From an uncultured Clostridia bacterium (GTDB taxonomy: Bacteria > Bacillota > Clostridia > UBA1381), in assembly GCA_910585795.1 (NCBI GenBank), contig CAJUFV010000173.1:1-45366 (forward strand): a stretch of DNA of 45,366 nt. The letters are read 5' to 3'. The first letter of the stretch is position 1. Every line of letters begins with the position of its first letter. This document shows, piece after piece, positions 32,224 to 44,300 of the stretch. The notes under the pieces are model-generated. The model was not told the DNA's origin, did not search any database, and saw nothing but the letters and a program-made list of their open reading frames with translations. A program made the translations under genes and the position numbers.

Positions 32224-34896
32224 TTATTCAGCTATAAAATACGGCTGCAGATTTTCATTCCACAAATATATAGAAGCTTTCTTTGCATTATCAGCTATAC
32301 TTCCGAATTCAAAAGTAATTTCTTTCGTTTCATTGGGCTGTATTATAATTTTTTGTGATTTTGTTTTAGACAGTTTACCGTCATTGTCAAGAAGTGCACC
32401 AATAGCATAATGTATTTCTATATTCTTATCCGAATAATTGCTTATTACCTTTGATACTGTATAATCTTCCCCTTCTACAGGCTTTAAAATATCTGACTTT
32501 ATTATCGTTAACGGCGCAATGCTCGACTGTTCTGTTACCGCAACACTCATGTCATTTTTCCATATATTAATATCTTTTGCACTATAACCTGTATCATATT
32601 GGGTTAAAATTTCAACTGCTTTATCGATTGCGACATTGGGACGGCTGTTCATCTTATTTGCCGAACTCGTGTAATTTATTACCTTGCTTCCGTTTGAATC
32701 CGACACTGCACCGTCATACATACAGTCCATATACACGGTCGTGCCTTGTGTCGTGTTGGAATATACTCTTTTTGTTCTGGATGAACCGAATTCACAGTTT
32801 GAAAAATATCTTATTACCGTTCCGTAATTAGACAGTGATAAACCGTTTGCCGTACCGGCTGTAAGTATCATTTTTGAAGAGCAATTTATTATCTTACCGT
32901 TTGAACCGACTGTTCGTATGGGTTGAGCATAAGTAGACGCGCTGATATTACCCGAAAAATTAACGTTCATAACAACACCATTTACATACGGAAAAACAGA
33001 TAAATCAGTTTCCGAAGTGCTTATATTCACTTTTATATTATGTCCGCCGCCGTTATACACGCCGCTGTAACCATATTTTGCACTGCCCGATGCACCTGTG
33101 CCCTTATAATCGGGACACTTTGTCATATCTAAATCTGCTGTCTGCATGAAAAACATTCCTTTTCCGAATGTATTCTCATCATTTGAGCTTGAACCTGTTT
33201 TTGATTCAAAGCATTTTGTCAAAAACGCAAAATCGTCTTCATTTTGAATAAGATACGGATCATCCTTTGTTCCGCTGCCTGAAAAACCATTCTCCATCGT
33301 TCTTACTTTTATTGGAACTGTTGCTTTCAGATTATCACCATATTTTATTGTTACGGCTGTATCACCTTTTGACAAAGAGGTATTATCCCCTATTCCCCAC
33401 CCTTGTACATTCTTTGTTGTTCCGTCTGAGTACGCTGCCGTAACTACCATTCCGGCAGCGTTAAAATATTCGCCTTCATTATACACGGTTTTTTTAGGTG
33501 GTACAGTTATGCTTATATCTGTTACTTCCGAGCGATTCTCAACATATGACGGGAATATATAACAGGCGGTAGGTATTCTCTCTTTCGAGGTAAGGTTTGT
33601 TCCGTTATACACGATGTCTTTTGCATATACCCCTACAACATATCCCTCACTTCCTGATACGTTGTCTACACCCTCGGCACGGTATCTTATACTTTTGCCG
33701 TCAGGGTTATATACCCTCTGCTGAGATGTTGAACTGTTATGTATCATTCGGCAGGCAGTATTGTTTTCGTCAGAATAATTTACCATCTCGCTGAATGCAA
33801 TATGAGAATGTCCTGTCATAAATACTGCCTCTTTGTATTCCATGAGCAATCTTTGTAAACGCATATTACCCACATAGCTGTCATTTATCATCATGGGCTG
33901 AACATAAATACCATTGTACCTGTCGCCGGGTCCCCAGTTATGATAAAAAGCGTGTTCAAGTATAAAGATGTTTGTATTTGTTCCCGCATACGTCCTCAGA
34001 AGATTTTCCAGCCAGTCAAGCTGAGCAGACGAGAAATTATCCTGAAGATTGGTATTTGATATACTTGTAAGCTCTTGTGCCAGGTAAATAAACAAATTAT
34101 CCTTTTCGCCCTCATCACCTTTTTTCAGCACATAAAACCACGGCGATTTTTCAAACGGACGAACCATGTCTTCCCTTGATGTATAATTTATAAAATTATC
34201 ATTTTCCTGCGAATCGTGATTTCCACGCGCCATATAAATCTTTGCGGGATCATATTTTGAGTTTTTAATACTCTGCGTATATACATCATATTCGGAAGCA
34301 CCACCATAAGAAGTACAATCACCCGATATATTTACCATATCAAGATTTAATTCGGCAAAGTAATTCAGCGCCTGCGTCCATTTATACGGTGCGCCGCAAT
34401 AGTTATCGGAATTTGGATCTGAACTGTTATAGTTTACATGGATATCCGATACCGATGCGAATGCCATTTCAAGATTCCCGCTGTCAAATTGCTTATTCTT
34501 GGGAATTTCATAAAAAATCGCATCTGATATTCCTTGCGGAGTATAATTCTCCGTCTCGGCAAAGAACACCGCCAAACGGGTTGCTCCGTCCGGAATTGCC
34601 ATATTTTCGGGCATATTGTACTCTACAGTTTCATTTGAGTCTATTTTAATTGACGTTATCTTTTCATATCCGTTTAAAATCTCGTTATCATCTGCCCAGA
34701 ACAAAATGCAATACCCTGTTTTATTACCGACAGATATGGTAACCTTTCCCTCCGCATATCCGGGGATTTCGGATTCATATCCCGAAAATTCGTAACTCAC
34801 CAATAAGCCCTGTGCACCGACAATATTGCAAGAGGGATAAATCACATTAAACAACAGCATTACACTTGATATAGCACTTATAAGTTTATTTTTCAT
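32224..34896 (-). CDS. Secreted calcineurin-like phosphoesterase with Ig-like and beta-helix-like domains
   Basis: An 890-residue exported protein with a signal peptide (about 1-29, ending NIVGAQG). The metallophosphoesterase domain (about 145-400) shows all five motifs: SDIHVNYN, NISGDCTS, MARGNHDSQ, LEHAFYHNWG and MTGHSHIAFS. It would bind two metal ions and cleave phosphate esters; the substrate is unknown. A bacterial Ig-like domain follows (about 460-530: VYNEGEYFNAAGMVVTAAYS). Then comes a repeat-like segment (about 540-720: GSGTKDDPYLIQNEDDFAFL, YKGTGASGSAKYGYSGVYNG) of GLUG/beta-helix type. No SLH domain or LPXTG anchor is present. A remnant SLH tail lies 80 bases downstream. A GAGGAGA site precedes the ATG. 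Confidence 0.85.
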   Translation of the reverse strand: MKNKLISAISSVMLLFNVIYPSCNIVGAQGLLVSYEFSGYESEIPGYAEGKVTISVGNKTGYCILFWADDNEILNGYEKITSIKIDSNETVEYNMPENMAIPDGATRLAVFFAETENYTPQGISDAIFYEIPKNKQFDSGNLEMAFASVSDIHVNYNSSDPNSDNYCGAPYKWTQALNYFAELNLDMVNISGDCTSYGGASEYDVYTQSIKNSKYDPAKIYMARGNHDSQENDNFINYTSREDMVRPFEKSPWFYVLKKGDEGEKDNLFIYLAQELTSISNTNLQDNFSSAQLDWLENLLRTYAGTNTNIFILEHAFYHNWGPGDRYNGIYVQPMMINDSYVGNMRLQRLLMEYKEAVFMTGHSHIAFSEMVNYSDENNTACRMIHNSSTSQQRVYNPDGKSIRYRAEGVDNVSGSEGYVVGVYAKDIVYNGTNLTSKERIPTACYIFPSYVENRSEVTDISITVPPKKTVYNEGEYFNAAGMVVTAAYSDGTTKNVQGWGIGDNTSLSKGDTAVTIKYGDNLKATVPIKVRTMENGFSGSGTKDDPYLIQNEDDFAFLTKCFESKTGSSSNDENTFGKGMFFMQTADLDMTKCPDYKGTGASGSAKYGYSGVYNGGGHNIKVNISTSETDLSVFPYVNGVVMNVNFSGNISASTYAQPIRTVGSNGKIINCSSKMILTAGTANGLSLSNYGTVIRYFSNCEFGSSRTKRVYSNTTQGTTVYMDCMYDGAVSDSNGSKVINYTSSANKMNSRPNVAIDKAVEILTQYDTGYSAKDINIWKNDMSVAVTEQSSIAPLTIIKSDILKPVEGEDYTVSKVISNYSDKNIEIHYAIGALLDNDGKLSKTKSQKIIIQPNETKEITFEFGSIADNAKKASIYLWNENLQPYFIAE

Positions 34897-34923
34897 TTCA
34901 TTCTCCTCTCACCGTATCCGGTG

Positions 34924-34999
34924 CTATTCTTCTATTTTCGCTTTTTTGCTGAAAATACGATACAAATCAGTTCTGCAAATCTTTAGCTCTTTCATAGGG
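34924..34999 (-). pseudogene. Frameshifted C-terminal remnant of a second GH2 gene
   Basis: The minus strand contains YER in one frame and then, after a shift, RTDLYRIFSKKAKIEE and a TAG stop. This matches the end of the GH2 enzyme at 30272 (YERKPKF..., DDLYKIFSRKAKIEAV). The match begins five bases after the stop of the SLH hydrolase gene. It is what remains of a deleted GH2 gene and, with the SLH remnant at 32036-32143, records an earlier SLH-GH2 tandem duplication. Confidence 0.7.
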
Positions 35000-35003
35000 G
35001 TAT

Positions 35004-38000
35004 TTAAAATACTTTCCAAAGAATATCATAAATCACTTTTGCCGCCGCGCCTCGCGTTACAAATTCTTCCTGATACTCTCTTTGTATCGCCGTATTCTTT
35101 CTGCCAATAAATTTTAATGTTTTCTCTATAAGAACGTACATATCGTCTGTAGCCAAATAATTCCCTGCATCTAAATTTTCATCGTTTATCACGCCAAGCG
35201 AACGAAGTTTGTTTGCAGCATTGCCTTCCGGAACATCTTTAAACTCAAGCGTTTCTGAAATTTCGGGATTAAGCGCCTGCATTAGCCATAATGCAAATTC
35301 TCCTCGTGTAATATTCTGATTTGGCGAAAACATTTTTTCGCCTGTCGCACGAATCATTCCAAGCGCATAAAGGCGTTCTGCTGCTTGCTTTGTCTTTGCA
35401 TCTGTTATATCATTAAACATATCGGAGGCTTTCTCTGTCTGAGTATATGTTGCCTTTTTATTAGAAACCGATATATTCGATTGCTTCTTTTTAACAATTT
35501 CATAGTTCATTGTTTTATTATCTTTTGTCAGTAATATTTTTGTATATCCTTCAGGTGTTTTTTCGGTCATCAGCTTTCGTAATCTTTGTCCGGATGAATT
35601 CAACACCCATACGTCATATACATTATAATTCTTAATAATTATTTCTCCCTCAACAGGCTCAATTAAAACCGGAGCTGTACCGCTATCCAATACAGCGGAA
35701 AAATCCTTTTCAAGACGCATACCTGTATTGCTTTGTCTCGCCTGAGTGGTAAGAAGCATTTTTTCACTTTTATCTATTGGCTGTTTATCAACCGCTATAA
35801 TGGAGTTCACTGAAAACTCTGTATCTATATGAAATACAATATCATCAGTTTCAATTGTCTCACCATTAATATATCCTGCGGCTGCTTGTGCAGTTTCTGC
35901 ATTCATAGAAAATATAGCTTTATTCCTATCTGTTGTGAGTTCACCGGTTATAGATGTATAAACACCGCTCTTTTTTCCTTCTGCAGCTAATTTCAAAACC
36001 TCATCATCACTGCATGAAGGTTCATATTGTTCTTCAAAAACCAATCCTGTCTTTCCGATGAGACCAATCCACGGGTCAAACGAAAGTGTCTGTTTATTCC
36101 TTTTGCTAAGATCTTCATTACGATACAAGTGATAATATCCTTTATCCGGTTCCTTAACCGCGCCACTCAAGGAAAGAAACGCCGCTGAGGGTAGTCCTGA
36201 CATTTTCAACGGATTACCGAAAACCGTAAGAACCTCATCCACTTTCTCGTTTGCAGTTTCCGTGAGAGTTGGTATATATTCTTTATAAACCGAAGCGGCA
36301 AATAAAATCGGATTGCAGCCCTGAAATCTGCCATAGGTAGCCAAAAGTAAAGGTGTTTCCGCAGTCGTGGGATTTGGCTCACAATCATTCCATTCAGAAA
36401 GCGTGCGGACTTTGTGGTATACTGCACGATTCATTACATCACCAATAGTACCCATATTAGGATCAATCAGATTAGATGAGAGAGTTTCGTTAAAGGTTGT
36501 GCCTGCCCAAACTCCCCAACCTTTGGCAGGGTGGTGCCAATATGAATGTACATCTATAAAATCAGTTGAGGCATTCATATTCAGCCACGCACTTCCTGAT
36601 ACACCCCAATTTGTACCGCCGGTTACAAGAGACTTAATACCCATATCTTTGAAGTATTGGTATCTTTCCTTTATATATTTTGATTGAAGATATATTTGGA
36701 AATTAAATGTATCTTCCGCGCGTTGTTCGCTGCATTCTGCCGCAAAAGCACTTATAGACCATTCGGACTTTGGATCGTATTTATATCCGGCAGCAAGACT
36801 TTCTCCCTCCTGAACACTGTTTTTGCCCGGTTGTGTCCATGCAGCAAGTATAGCTTCATCCGTTTTATACTTTTCTTTCAGCCAATCGGTAAAAAGCGTG
36901 TCAAGCTGTTTTGCATAGTACGATGAAGACGGTCTAGGATATCTGACAAGATAGTTCTCATTTATAAGATCAGTACCTATAAGAGCCGGATCATCCTTTA
37001 TTCTCAGTCCTGTATAGGGGTTATACCAATTAAACAACTCAGTCGAAAATTGCTTATGTAACTCTTGAATAATTGGATCATACGCATCATATCCCTTTTG
37101 TGCCGTATCTACAGTGCTGTAATCCTGGATGTTATCATCTTCATACGATTTTCTGGAAGTTGCGTTATCTATAAACCAGTAGATTCCCCGTTTCTTACAT
37201 TCGCTCAAAAAATAACATAAAGCATCCATATGTTCTTCATCGAGGGAGGTGTTTCTTTCTTGTGAACGACCAAAAATATTACTGTTATGATTATTTTGAC
37301 CGTCCATATGATGTATTCTTACAAGATTAAAACCCGAAACTGCAATCCAATCTACAAGTGCATCCGTTTCACTGTGAGACATAAATAACATTTCATCATG
37401 AACATTTATACCCCAAAATTTGAACTCCGTGCCGTCTTCAAATACCATCTTATCATTTTCAGTGTGAACAAAACCGTGTTTTCCCGCAGGCGCATCCAAC
37501 AAATGCGACATGTCTAATATTGTGCCTTTCATACTATCAATATTGGGCTGTGTATATGCCCACCATGTACTGGTATCCGGATTTGCATAATCTATCACAG
37601 AGGGTATATATGGGATCTTATCGGTAAGAGTTGCGGCAACAATCACTAAATACGCATCACGACCGGATGTACTTGCAACAATCTTGGTTATAGTTTTATC
37701 CGGATGTGGATTAGGGCAAGCATACATACCAAGTGATATCTGACTGGTAGACCCGTTTGCTCCCTCCCAAATCGGGATACATGTATCTGATGAAGCTTTT
37801 CCCCACCAGTTAAATATATCCTTATTTCCCGCAATCTTTACCTCTGAGCTTGTTCCGTCATCATAGACAAAGGTATAAGTTCCGACAATATCGGAAATCC
37901 ATCCCGATGTATGAAGAAAATATACTCCGCCTGCCTTTTGATTAACTTCTATCTCTGCGGATATCGGAAAAAATTGATTGTTTTGTCCTCTGAGAACAAT

Positions 38001-38303
38001 AGCGGATTTGCCGTCATTATCTTTAGGTTCTATAATGTTAAATTTAACTCCTCTAAAATACGTTTCGCCTCTAAGTGCAAAGCTACTGAAATCATTTGCT
38101 GACCCCTGATCTAACCAGCCGCCTTTTCCGTCACCTTCTACATCATCGGCAAATCCCATGTTTACTGCCTTAGTGAGATCAAGCGGTGTAAACTCTAAAT
38201 CTTCTACTTTGATTTCTGATTGATCTATCCTGTCATATGCTGCATTTACAGGCAATGTGCCAAATATTAAACACAGAACCAAAATTAAACTTATTTTCTT
38301 CAT
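35004..38303 (-). CDS. SLH-anchored secreted glycoside hydrolase, clan GH-A type
   Basis: A 1099-residue exported enzyme. A signal peptide (1-21, ending VNAA) is followed by a beta-sandwich (about 40-230) and a TIM barrel (about 270-650). Barrel landmarks are FKFWGINVHDEMLF, GFNLVRIHHMDGQNN, TDLINENYLVRY (probable acid/base Glu near 448) and RTLSEWNDCEPN (probable nucleophile Glu near 635). I cannot assign the GH family number. A C-terminal beta region precedes two SLH repeats (about 958-1060: MFNDITDAKTKQAAERLYAL, GMIRATGEKMFSPNQNITRGEF) and a last SLH half (VTRGAAAKVIYDIL). SLH domains bind pyruvylated cell-wall polymer, so the enzyme sits on the cell surface. The gene starts 15 bases after the giant protein's stop with GGGAGGAG as binding site. 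Confidence 0.85.
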   Translation of the reverse strand: MKKISLILVLCLIFGTLPVNAAYDRIDQSEIKVEDLEFTPLDLTKAVNMGFADDVEGDGKGGWLDQGSANDFSSFALRGETYFRGVKFNIIEPKDNDGKSAIVLRGQNNQFFPISAEIEVNQKAGGVYFLHTSGWISDIVGTYTFVYDDGTSSEVKIAGNKDIFNWWGKASSDTCIPIWEGANGSTSQISLGMYACPNPHPDKTITKIVASTSGRDAYLVIVAATLTDKIPYIPSVIDYANPDTSTWWAYTQPNIDSMKGTILDMSHLLDAPAGKHGFVHTENDKMVFEDGTEFKFWGINVHDEMLFMSHSETDALVDWIAVSGFNLVRIHHMDGQNNHNSNIFGRSQERNTSLDEEHMDALCYFLSECKKRGIYWFIDNATSRKSYEDDNIQDYSTVDTAQKGYDAYDPIIQELHKQFSTELFNWYNPYTGLRIKDDPALIGTDLINENYLVRYPRPSSSYYAKQLDTLFTDWLKEKYKTDEAILAAWTQPGKNSVQEGESLAAGYKYDPKSEWSISAFAAECSEQRAEDTFNFQIYLQSKYIKERYQYFKDMGIKSLVTGGTNWGVSGSAWLNMNASTDFIDVHSYWHHPAKGWGVWAGTTFNETLSSNLIDPNMGTIGDVMNRAVYHKVRTLSEWNDCEPNPTTAETPLLLATYGRFQGCNPILFAASVYKEYIPTLTETANEKVDEVLTVFGNPLKMSGLPSAAFLSLSGAVKEPDKGYYHLYRNEDLSKRNKQTLSFDPWIGLIGKTGLVFEEQYEPSCSDDEVLKLAAEGKKSGVYTSITGELTTDRNKAIFSMNAETAQAAAGYINGETIETDDIVFHIDTEFSVNSIIAVDKQPIDKSEKMLLTTQARQSNTGMRLEKDFSAVLDSGTAPVLIEPVEGEIIIKNYNVYDVWVLNSSGQRLRKLMTEKTPEGYTKILLTKDNKTMNYEIVKKKQSNISVSNKKATYTQTEKASDMFNDITDAKTKQAAERLYALGMIRATGEKMFSPNQNITRGEFALWLMQALNPEISETLEFKDVPEGNAANKLRSLGVINDENLDAGNYLATDDMYVLIEKTLKFIGRKNTAIQREYQEEFVTRGAAAKVIYDILWKVF

Positions 38304-38318
38304 CTATATCTCCTCCCT

Positions 38319-41300
38319 TCAGTCATTATTGGACGGTGTCATACCGCTGCTGATATAATAAAGCTTTTCTACTCCTTTCGGTTCCCAATCTACAATATAG
38401 CACCAACAAGGATCGCCTTTTTTAATATCTTCAAGCGCACGTCTTTCACATTTCCCTGTTCTTGGATTATATTCGTATATAGTAGCGCCTTCATGAACCA
38501 TAAATGTTTCGGTCGGTTCACCTGCTATCTCAAACTGTATTATGTCTTCATCGCGGTATCTTATAGAATCCATTTTAAAGAAAGCTTGATTTTTACCCGG
38601 CGAATAGGTATCTGTTTGCCAATTTTCCGGATCCCCGCTCAAATCATATACTGATGCTACATAAAATGGGTCTTCTCCAATCATCTTATCATAAAAACGT
38701 ACCAAACACCTCTTATTTAAACCATGCTTTTCAACAAATTCCGGCGTTGCCATATAGCTTTGTCCTCCGGTAAAATTGAGCCGTACTTTAATTTCATCAT
38801 TATCGTCTACAATTGTATCTGTGCTTTCAAGCATGGCTATTTTGGTATAAGAATTGCAAAGCTTATCACTGTTTGTGGTTAACGCAATAAATCTCGGCAC
38901 GGGATTATCTCTGAGATTGAAATCCGATACCATTGTCACTTCACCGCCTACAACCCTCGTTTCTTCAATATTATTAAAGGTAATATGTTTTACAGTAAAT
39001 TGACCATCAATCTCCATCAGTGCAAACATTGTTGCTTTTTTGAATGACATTCCGGTAATAACGGCATTCTTCTCAAATTTGTTTACCGTTCTTTTATAAC
39101 CCCAGTTTTCAGGTATCTCAGCCTTAGTGATTTCACCTTTAGAATTCAACGTAAATTTCAAAAATCCCATTCCATCGTAATTCTTTGCAACAGAAGCCAT
39201 ATCATCAACATTGAGCGAACCTGCCTTGAGCTTTGAAGCAAGCTTATACACTGCTTCACCCGCATTGCCGGTAATTTTGTGAACACGAACCTCGTGATCC
39301 TCACCACTATCTGTTGTCCAAGCACCTAATACCACGCCGTAAAACTCGTTCATTTCAGACAATGCTTCATCTGATTTTATAAAGCGCGCATATTTATTAT
39401 CGTCAATATAAATTTCTACATTCTTTCCCATCAGATTTTTGTAATCCTCCTGAGCAGAATATTTTTTTGAAACATATGACTGTACTATTAACGGATTATC
39501 TTCACTCATTTCAAATTCAGTACCGTCAACATAGATAGAACTTGAACTGCTTCTTTCCATCTTGCCCTTGACACTCCTGCTTGAAGCAACAATGATAAAT
39601 CGGCTTTCATCTTCATTGCACCAATAGTCAAAAACCATGTTAGCTTTTAAATCAAGGATATTACTGCTTCTTACACCATCTATATAAATCTCTAACTCAG
39701 GTAGATCCTCAAAGCCCGAAATTACATTTTCATTCATTTCATCTGAAACATACTTGATTTCATTCTTATCCGCACGATATATCAATCCTCCGGTTCGCAA
39801 AGAATACGCATCAACTTTTACAATCTCTTTATCTTTTATAATAACTTTGGCAAAACTGTTTATGTATTTCCCTGCAACCGCATTTTCGTTTAGTGTAATC
39901 TTTGCATCTTCATCAACCACAAATGTTTCTCCGGTGTTTCTAAGTGACATTTTCTTTATTCCCGAAGGATATATATCTTGCTTACTCTGGTCTTTATTTA
40001 TATATTCTATAAAATCATAAACAACTTTTGTATCGCCTAAAACATCGATATATATTACAACATCGTCGCTGTTTCGCATATATATGTTTGCTCTTCCCTC
40101 CGGAATTACGCCTAAATCTATATTCTCCGTAGCGTAACTCATTCCATTATCAATCTCTATTATGTTATTCCATATATCAACATTAACAATATCTGCCTTT
40201 TTCTTCACAATACCTGCTTGGGTTAGTAATGTTCGATCTTTGTCAATTGAAGAACCGGTTGATGTATTTATTACGATATAGCTATCAAGAGCATTGTCTA
40301 AGAGTTTCAGCGCATCCTTTAATTCAAATTTTGAATTAACTCCCTTTAACACATCTGCATCGGCAGCCGCTCCAATATATCCTTTACTTTCTGCAAAAGC
40401 ATCATATCCTAAAACTTTCACAATAATCTTAATTGCTTCATCATAGGATATCGGATTTGTAGGATAGAAATTATCCGCCTTTTCAATTAATCCGGTGTCT
40501 AATGCAAGTTGAATTTCATTTGCCGCAAATTCTCCGGGGACTACATCTTTAAAATCAACTTTGTCATAAGACGAAGCTGGATTATTAGATAGGTACATTC
40601 TAATCGCAGTTTTAACAAATGCCGCTTTACTCATTTGCTCTTGATTTGTATCTATTTCATCCGCATCTAAAAATCCAAGTTTTTCAAGTCTTTCAGCTTC
40701 TTTTAACGCACCTCTTGACGCAGCAGTAATCTTAATATCTGATTTTTCAATCGGACTATTTTCTCCCTGCAACATCTGATACATCACTTTTGCAGCCATT
40801 GCTCGCGTCACATCTCCTTGCGGAATAAACATATTATCACCCATACCGTTCACAATGCCCATTTGCTGAAGCTTGCTAACTGCCTCTTTAGCGTAGTCTG
40901 CTATCTGATTATCATCAGTAAATTCCAGTTTACTGTATTCCTCATCGATAAGTAAATTCTGACTTTCTATGATGCGGTTAATAATTACACACATATCCTG
41001 TCTTGATATTGTTTTGCCCGCGCCAAAAATATTGCCCCCCATTCCTGCGACAACTCCGGCGTTCACGGCAGCAGAGACATAACCGTAATACCAGTCTGAC
41101 GGATTTACATCAGAAAAGTCACAGTCTACATTTTCTGTTTCCATACCAAAGGCTTTTACGATAATAGTAACAAATTCTTCTCTTGTGATAGCGTTATCCG
41201 GGCGGAATGTACTGTCACCATATCCATTTATGATATTATGTTCGCTAAGATAAAGAATACCGTCGCGCGCCCATTCAACCGATGAAATATCGCTGAATGT

Positions 41301-44300
41301 TGTCTTATCCGTTGGTAACTCATTAGGAAATGTTGGAGTTGTAGGAATCTGCGTCTCGCCTATAGTCGGTCTGTTACCTCCGCCTGATGAACCGCCGATT
41401 CCGACATTTGAACCCGACGAACCCGATGTGGCAGTAATCGTTGCGCTGCCATTTACCTCGATTTCTTTCACTGTATCTGTATCAGAATAGTAACAATACA
41501 GCTTTCCTGTGGCAGATATTTGTGAGCTTCCATTTTTCAACAATCCGATTGCAAATGTTCCAATTCCATCCTTCAAGGATATATTATTCAATTTGTCAAC
41601 CGTGCGGCTTATTCTCAATCTACCCACATCGCTTGTAACCGTAATTCCGCTATCTTTTAAAGCGTCCGCTATCTTAACATCACCTTTAAATAACTGCAAT
41701 AGACTGCCATCATATGAAATCTCAATATCAAAACCACATACTGTCTCATTCGCAGCGCCGCCTGAAAACTCCAAATTCTGCTCGATTACCTCATTTGTTT
41801 TTCCGCCAACAGACTTTAGATTTAAGTCAGTATTTTTCACAATTTTGCCTGTACTAATTGTTGAATCAGTTGTAAATTCCAGACTGTATTTTTCAGTCTG
41901 TGTAACTCCGCCTTCCGACAGTGTTTTTTCAACAACAACAGAATACTTCTTGTTAGCTGCAAGATTATCAAGCAGGTATATTACATATTCATCCGTTTTT
42001 TCATTGTACTCAACAATAGACGGTACTTTTTTGTTTTCACATACGACCATCATTGTATCACTCGACATCCGGCTATTATCCATTTTGCTGTCAAACTTAA
42101 CAGAAAATTGATTTGTTTGTCCGCTAATCACATCGCCATTTTCGAGCAAAGCACCGTTTGCCTTAACAGACAGCACTTCCGGCGGCTGATTTGACAAAAT
42201 TGTCATTTCATCAACCATAATACATGCATTTTTTGCAAGACCTCTTATATCGCTGAAAAATCCTATTTCTGTAACCTTAGCATAATCAAATTTACTTTCA
42301 TAGGTTTTATACCCTGAAATATATGTACCTTTTGCCGGCAAGTCTTTTAGAGGGATACGCACAAAATTCCAGCCGGTATTCTTTACATAATTTTCAATCT
42401 CAACCTTTGCCTCTAATTTTGTTTCTCCACTGTAAGTTTGCGCAACTCCAAAGTCAAGTTTACTTATATCAAAATCTTTCGGCACATACATCATAAATCT
42501 TATTTCAGCAGAACTGTCCTTAATTTTTGATAAATTCAATGCGTTCGCCGCTGCAAACCCTGCCGACTGTCCATTAAAATTATTCGAATTAAATCCAATA
42601 CAAACACCGCTTGTACCTATTGCGCTATATTCTGCGCCTGATTCTATCTCGGCGCCGTTAGTCCTCATATAACTCCAGCCATCCCCGAGAGTATCGTCAA
42701 ATATATTGCTAAATACTGCAAGCTTTGCATTATGTTTAACATATTTTACTGTTTCCGAATTACGCGACTGCTGCTCTAATTCATTAACTGCCTTCACATA
42801 AAATTCATAGAAAGTATCGTCTGCACAGTCGGTAATTACATAAGAACAATCCGAAGTTTTTGCTGCGAGGGTACCATTTCTGTATATTTCATATCCTACT
42901 GCTCCTTCAACGGCATTCCACGAAATTTTAACATTCCCCTCATCATCCGTCGCTGACACATTTTGAGGCGGTGAAATGATATCAGCCACAATTGAAATCT
43001 CAGATGTTTTATCAGATTTATCAGAATTCTCTCCTACTGCAACAACGGAATAGGCATATTCATTGCCCGCTTTCAGATTAGAACTGTCTGTATACTCATG
43101 CACATCCGCTCCAACCTCCGTCAAAAGAGTTCCATTACGATATATTTCATATCCCGTCACGGTTCCATATCTTGGTGCTTCCCATGTTAATTTTACAGCT
43201 AACTGATTTGAAACTGATACAGCAGTATAATTTTCCGGTCTTCCGATACTGCTTATAAAACTGCTGCGTACTGCTGAAAATTTTGTCTTATTTCCGTCTT
43301 CCAGCACTTCACGAACCGAATATTCATATATCTGTCCCTGAACGACATCTTTATCTTCATAGCTTTGTACGCTGCTGTCAACCTCCGCAAGTTTCTTTCC
43401 ATCTCTGAAAACTTCAATGCTTTCGCAATTATCCGATTTTTCGTTCCAGCCAAGCATAATACTATCCTGTGCAACATCAATAACATCAAGTTTTATATTT
43501 GTTTTTTCCGGCTGCTTAATCTCATAGTAATAGGTGAAATCTCCGTCTTCCACACACAAAATAGGGCTTACCGTTCTTCCATCCGTCAGTTTTATGGCAT
43601 CCAGTGAATTTGACGAATATTTTTCCACTTGTATCCGATTTGTCGTACTGGAAGCTGCCTCCGCCATAAGATATACATTTTTGTCTTGGATATAGCTTTT
43701 CATATCTGATAGACTCTGCCCATTGTTATAGATAATCCCTGTTTCACTATCAACATACATTTCCGACGCACCTGAAATCATTGCCGCATCGCCAAAGGTA
43801 GAATACGGAGATACTCTGGGATTTTCCTCGCAATACTCCACCTTGATATCATCAAGATAAACATCTATATCGCGTGTATTACTTGTATTCATATCTCTGA
43901 CTTGGAAGTTTAAACGCTTAACACCGTAAACCTTATTAAACTTTACGCTTAAATCCATCCCCTGCACAACCAAATATCCGTTCATATAAATATCCAAGGT
44001 ATTAGCTGTTTTGTCAAACACATAGTCATAATTTACCCATTTGCCGGCAGACATTGGAACTTGATAAGTCACATTTAAAGTACCCCTATATCCTTGATTG
44101 TACCAGTGAAGCAACTCAAATTCCTTGTCATTATCTCCGGAATTAGCTTTATCTGCCATAAACTCAAATGTCACATTCAGACCGGCACTCTTTTCTCCGG
44201 ATACTGAATCAGGTGTCGCCGGGTCTTGTGCCGCACTGAAAGCAATATGCAGATATCGCTCAGAGTCATTCATCGCAGTTGTATTTGAATCTGCCATCAC

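Noticed and set aside
41509..42111. A 200-codon plus-strand ORF
   Set aside because: It lies opposite the cohesin-like region of the giant protein, has no ribosome binding site, and its composition follows the complementary strand.
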